Assembly: GCA_020438525.1 (NCBI GenBank)
Contig: JAGQUL010000106.1
Coordinates: forward strand, 1-7,621
Reading direction: 5' to 3'
Origin: Thermoleophilia bacterium
GTDB taxonomy: Bacteria > Actinomycetota > Thermoleophilia > Gaiellales > SKUG01
Length of the DNA: 7,621 bases
Shown: piece by piece, positions 5,986 to 7,621 of the stretch
How the letters are laid out: every line of letters begins with the position of its first letter
How positions within the stretch are numbered: the stretch's first letter is position 1
Position numbers and translations under genes: made by a program
Notes under the pieces: model-generated
What the model saw: the letters and a program-made list of their open reading frames with translations, nothing else
What the model was told of the DNA's origin: nothing
The model's database searches: none

Positions 5986-6033
5986 GCTGGTCGCCTGCCC
6001 ATGCCGAGCGACCGCGGAAACGTCGTCTTCCCC

Positions 6034-6049
6034 GGAATTCCTTGGAATT
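6034..6049. promoter_or_regulatory. Inverted repeat upstream of copy B, possible operator
   Basis: AATTCC (6036-6041) and GGAATT (6044-6049) form a perfect inverted repeat with a two-base spacer. The left arm is also part of the palindrome GGAATTCC (6034-6041). It lies about 50-65 bp upstream of the copy B start on the minus strand and is an A/T-rich patch in a GC-rich region, consistent with a promoter or operator. There is no matching sequence upstream of copy A. Confidence 0.35.
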
Positions 6050-6086
6050 GAGGGGCCGTGGGCCGCGTGGCCCAGCGGGCGCCACA

Positions 6087-6115
6087 GTGACTTGGTCCGG
6101 TTTGTTGGCTAAGAT
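6087..6115 (+). promoter_or_regulatory. Leaderless promoter of the second toxin-antitoxin operon
   Basis: GTGACT (6087-6092) and TAAGAT (6110-6115) are separated by 17 bp and resemble -35 and -10 boxes. ATG follows at 6122 after GGGGGC, exactly the spacing and bases seen at 1428-1433 before the first antitoxin. Transcription should begin at or next to the ATG. Unlike the first operon, no clean palindrome overlaps it. Confidence 0.6.
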
Positions 6116-6121
6116 GGGGGC

Positions 6122-6373
6122 ATGGCTGATGCAGCGTCGAACCCGGAGTCGGTGAACGTCCACGAGGCGAAGACCAACCTGTCGAAGCTGCTCGCGCGCG
6201 TGGAGGGCGGTGAGGAGATCACGATCGCCCGGGCGGGGCGGCCGGTGGCGCGGCTGGTGCCGACCACTCGGCCGAAGCCGAGCCAGGCGTTCGGGGCGCT
6301 GCGCGGCCGCGTGCGGTATCCGGCGGACTTCCTCGACCGCGACCCCGAGATCGAGCGGATGTTCGGGCTGTGA
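6122..6373 (+). CDS. Phd-type antitoxin of the second toxin-antitoxin pair
   Basis: 83 residues with the Phd/YefM signature VNVHEAKTNLSKLLARVEGG (11-30) followed by ITIARAGRPVARLVP (33-47), which forms the DNA-binding dimer in this family. The tail RYPADFLDRDPEIERMFGL is the typical toxin-binding extension ending in a Phe-Gly-Leu. It starts at ATG 6122 directly after the -10 (leaderless) and its stop overlaps the toxin start by GTGA. It is only distantly similar to the first antitoxin, so the two pairs probably do not cross-neutralise; that is an inference from the differing tails. Confidence 0.92.
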   Translation: MADAASNPESVNVHEAKTNLSKLLARVEGGEEITIARAGRPVARLVPTTRPKPSQAFGALRGRVRYPADFLDRDPEIERMFGL

Positions 6374-6762
6374 CCGGCGAGCTCGACCTGCTGCTCGATA
6401 CGCATGCGGTGATCTGGCTCGTGGGTGGAGACGATCGTGTGCGCAACCTGCTGCCGGTGCTCGACGACGATGGGAGCACGGTGTCGGTGAGCGCCGTGTC
6501 GTGGATCGAGATCGCGATCAAGAACGCCGTGGGCAAGCTCGAGCTGTCGGTCGACGCAGCGCGCCAGGTCACGCGTATGCATGGGATCCTCGACCTGCCG
6601 CTCACCGCCGACCACGCGCAGGCACTCGAGCTGCTGCCGCTGCACCACAGCGACCCGTTCGACCGGATGCTTGCGGCGCAGGCACTCGCGGAGTCGATGA
6701 CCATCGCGACTGTCGACGATGCCTTCGATGCCTACGACGGCGTTGCGACGCTCTGGCCGTAG
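6370..6762 (+). CDS. PIN-domain ribonuclease toxin (VapC-like), second copy
   Basis: 130 residues from GTG 6370, overlapping the antitoxin stop. PIN acids are all present: D10 in LDLLLDTHAVIWL, E47 in SWIEIAI, D95 and D98 in HSDPFDRMLAAQA, and D116 in TVDDAF. It is the same length as the first toxin, and the last three acids fall at the same positions, but the rest of the sequence is well diverged. The expected activity is metal-dependent RNA cleavage, held in check by the 6122-6373 product. No frameshift or missing catalytic residue is seen, so the pair looks functional. It converges on the glycoside-hydrolase-like gene 34 bp downstream. Confidence 0.92.
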   Translation: MTGELDLLLDTHAVIWLVGGDDRVRNLLPVLDDDGSTVSVSAVSWIEIAIKNAVGKLELSVDAARQVTRMHGILDLPLTADHAQALELLPLHHSDPFDRMLAAQALAESMTIATVDDAFDAYDGVATLWP

Positions 6763-6770
6763 GCGCGAGC

Positions 6771-6794
6771 CGCGTCGACGGGGTGTCGGCCGCG
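6771..6794. terminator. Candidate bidirectional hairpin between toxin and hydrolase-like gene
   Basis: CGCG (6771-6774) and CGAC (6776-6779) pair with GTCG (6785-6788) and CGCG (6791-6794) around a five-base GGGGT loop, with a small internal loop. It fills the 34-bp gap between two convergent genes. There is no T-tract, as is common for hairpins in high-GC actinobacteria. Confidence 0.4.
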
Positions 6795-6796
6795 TG

Positions 6797-7621
6797 TCAG
6801 CGGCGAACGTTCACGATGCGGGCGGGGCCGCGGGTTCCGCTGCCGTCCCACGTGGCGAACCAGGTCTTGCGGTAGATGCGCACGCTCTGGATCATCGAGC
6901 CGTCGGAGCGGCGACCCTTGAGCGGGAGCAGGCGCCAGGCGCGGCCGTTCTCCGACCAGGCGATTCGGGTGCCGCCGGGGCGCACGTTGGAGCGGGCGAA
7001 CACGCGCACGCTCTGGCCGCGGCGAACGCTCGTGACGTTCACGCTGACCGGGCGCTGGAACCAGTACCAGCTGAACTTCTTGCGCTGGTCGATGTAGCGC
7101 ACGCCGCTCTGCCAGTCGGTGGCGATGTTGTCGGCATCGGTGAACCCGTACCAGATCGCCACGGGCACGCGGCGGGTGCGGTCGAGCCAGTCGAACGCCT
7201 CGGCCATGTAGCGCCCCTGCAGGTAGGGGCTGATGCCGTAGTCGGGGTCGGGGGGATTGGTCTCCCAGCTGAACTCGGTCGCCCAGACCGGCTTGCGGCG
7301 GGTGACGTAGTGGCGGTCGAGCTGGGTGAACAGGTCGCGGATGTTGGACATGCCCACGCGCGGGGCGCGGATCGTGCCGCGGCTGGGCGGGTTCTTGAAC
7401 CCGGTGTAGGGGTTGTGCGCCCAGGCGTCGACCCAGCGGCGCTCGAAGTAGCCGGCGCCGGGCAGGAAGCGCGGCAGGTTGCGCTGCACGATCGCCAGGA
7501 AGGTGATCGGCGGCGTGCCGTAGCGACCGCCGGAGGGGCCGGTGGGGCCGGCGGCGACGAGCGCGAAGCGGTTGGCCTTCTTGATCTGCACGGCGGTGCG
7601 GGCGAGCAGCTGCGCGTAGCG
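6797..7621 (-). CDS. Glycoside-hydrolase-like protein, C-terminal part (5' end outside window)
   Basis: 274 residues are visible and the frame stays open to the window edge (RYAQLLARTAVQIKKAN at the start), so the GTG at 7591 is not the true start. The first 185 or so residues look like the C-terminal half of a (beta/alpha)8 hydrolase of the clan GH-A type. Features are a helix before FALVAAGPTG, WVDAWAHNPY, and KPVWATEFSWET, where E116 of the visible part (7274-7276) sits where the nucleophile of that clan lies; VAIWYGFTDAD then forms the last strand. About 85 residues of beta-rich C-terminal domain follow (from SVNVTSVRRGQSVRVFARS), probably an accessory domain. The other catalytic Glu would lie upstream. 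Substrate and exact family cannot be named. It converges with the toxin gene and has no evident link to the defence module. Confidence 0.7.
   Translation of the reverse strand, partial: RYAQLLARTAVQIKKANRFALVAAGPTGPSGGRYGTPPITFLAIVQRNLPRFLPGAGYFERRWVDAWAHNPYTGFKNPPSRGTIRAPRVGMSNIRDLFTQLDRHYVTRRKPVWATEFSWETNPPDPDYGISPYLQGRYMAEAFDWLDRTRRVPVAIWYGFTDADNIATDWQSGVRYIDQRKKFSWYWFQRPVSVNVTSVRRGQSVRVFARSNVRPGGTRIAWSENGRAWRLLPLKGRRSDGSMIQSVRIYRKTWFATWDGSGTRGPARIVNVRR

Noticed and set aside
4580..6163. Minus-strand open frame of 527 codons, longer than copy B
   Set aside because: It covers copy B in another frame and encodes an Arg-rich, motif-free sequence, while the copy B frame has a paralogue, a signal peptide and conserved repeats.

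Overview
The window is very GC-rich and its genes use strongly G/C-ending codons. Together with two leaderless toxin-antitoxin promoters and secreted alanine-rich proteins, this points to a high-GC actinobacterium. I lean towards Thermoleophilia (Solirubrobacter-like), but that is an impression, not a demonstrated assignment. No rRNA, tRNA, CRISPR array or transposase is visible.

Layout. (1) 1-1287, minus strand: a secreted fibre-like protein (copy A) whose 3' end lies off the window. (2) 1288-1433: divergent intergenic region with a palindromic operator and a leaderless promoter. (3) 1434-2101, plus: a Phd/YefM-type antitoxin and a PIN-domain toxin, overlapping by GTGA. (4) 2145-2231, minus: a short decayed remnant of a third copy of the fibre gene, carrying a 117-nt in-frame deletion and a stop codon. 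(5) 2312-4578, plus: a two-gene module of an SMC/ABC-like ATPase and an HNH nuclease with lower GC content. It resembles the Septu (PtuA/PtuB) anti-phage system. (6) 4621-5985, minus: a complete second fibre-like gene (copy B, 454 aa). (7) 5986-6121: divergent intergenic region with the same leaderless promoter layout as (2). (8) 6122-6762, plus: a second Phd-type antitoxin and PIN toxin, again overlapping by GTGA. (9) 6797-7621, minus: the C-terminal part of a glycoside-hydrolase-like protein that continues beyond the window.

How it fits together. The organising feature is a repeated unit: a secreted fibre-like gene on the minus strand with a divergent Phd-PIN toxin-antitoxin operon on the plus strand. 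It occurs twice, and a third fibre-gene remnant lies between the two units. The Septu-like ATPase/HNH pair sits exactly between that remnant and the 3' end of copy B. It is bracketed by a 21-bp exact direct repeat derived from the conserved 3' end of the fibre genes. I infer a defence/addiction island that grew by duplication of fibre-TA units and acquired the ATPase/HNH pair at a fibre-gene 3' end. All three plus-strand operons join their two genes with the same 4-nt GTGA overlap, which suggests translational coupling.
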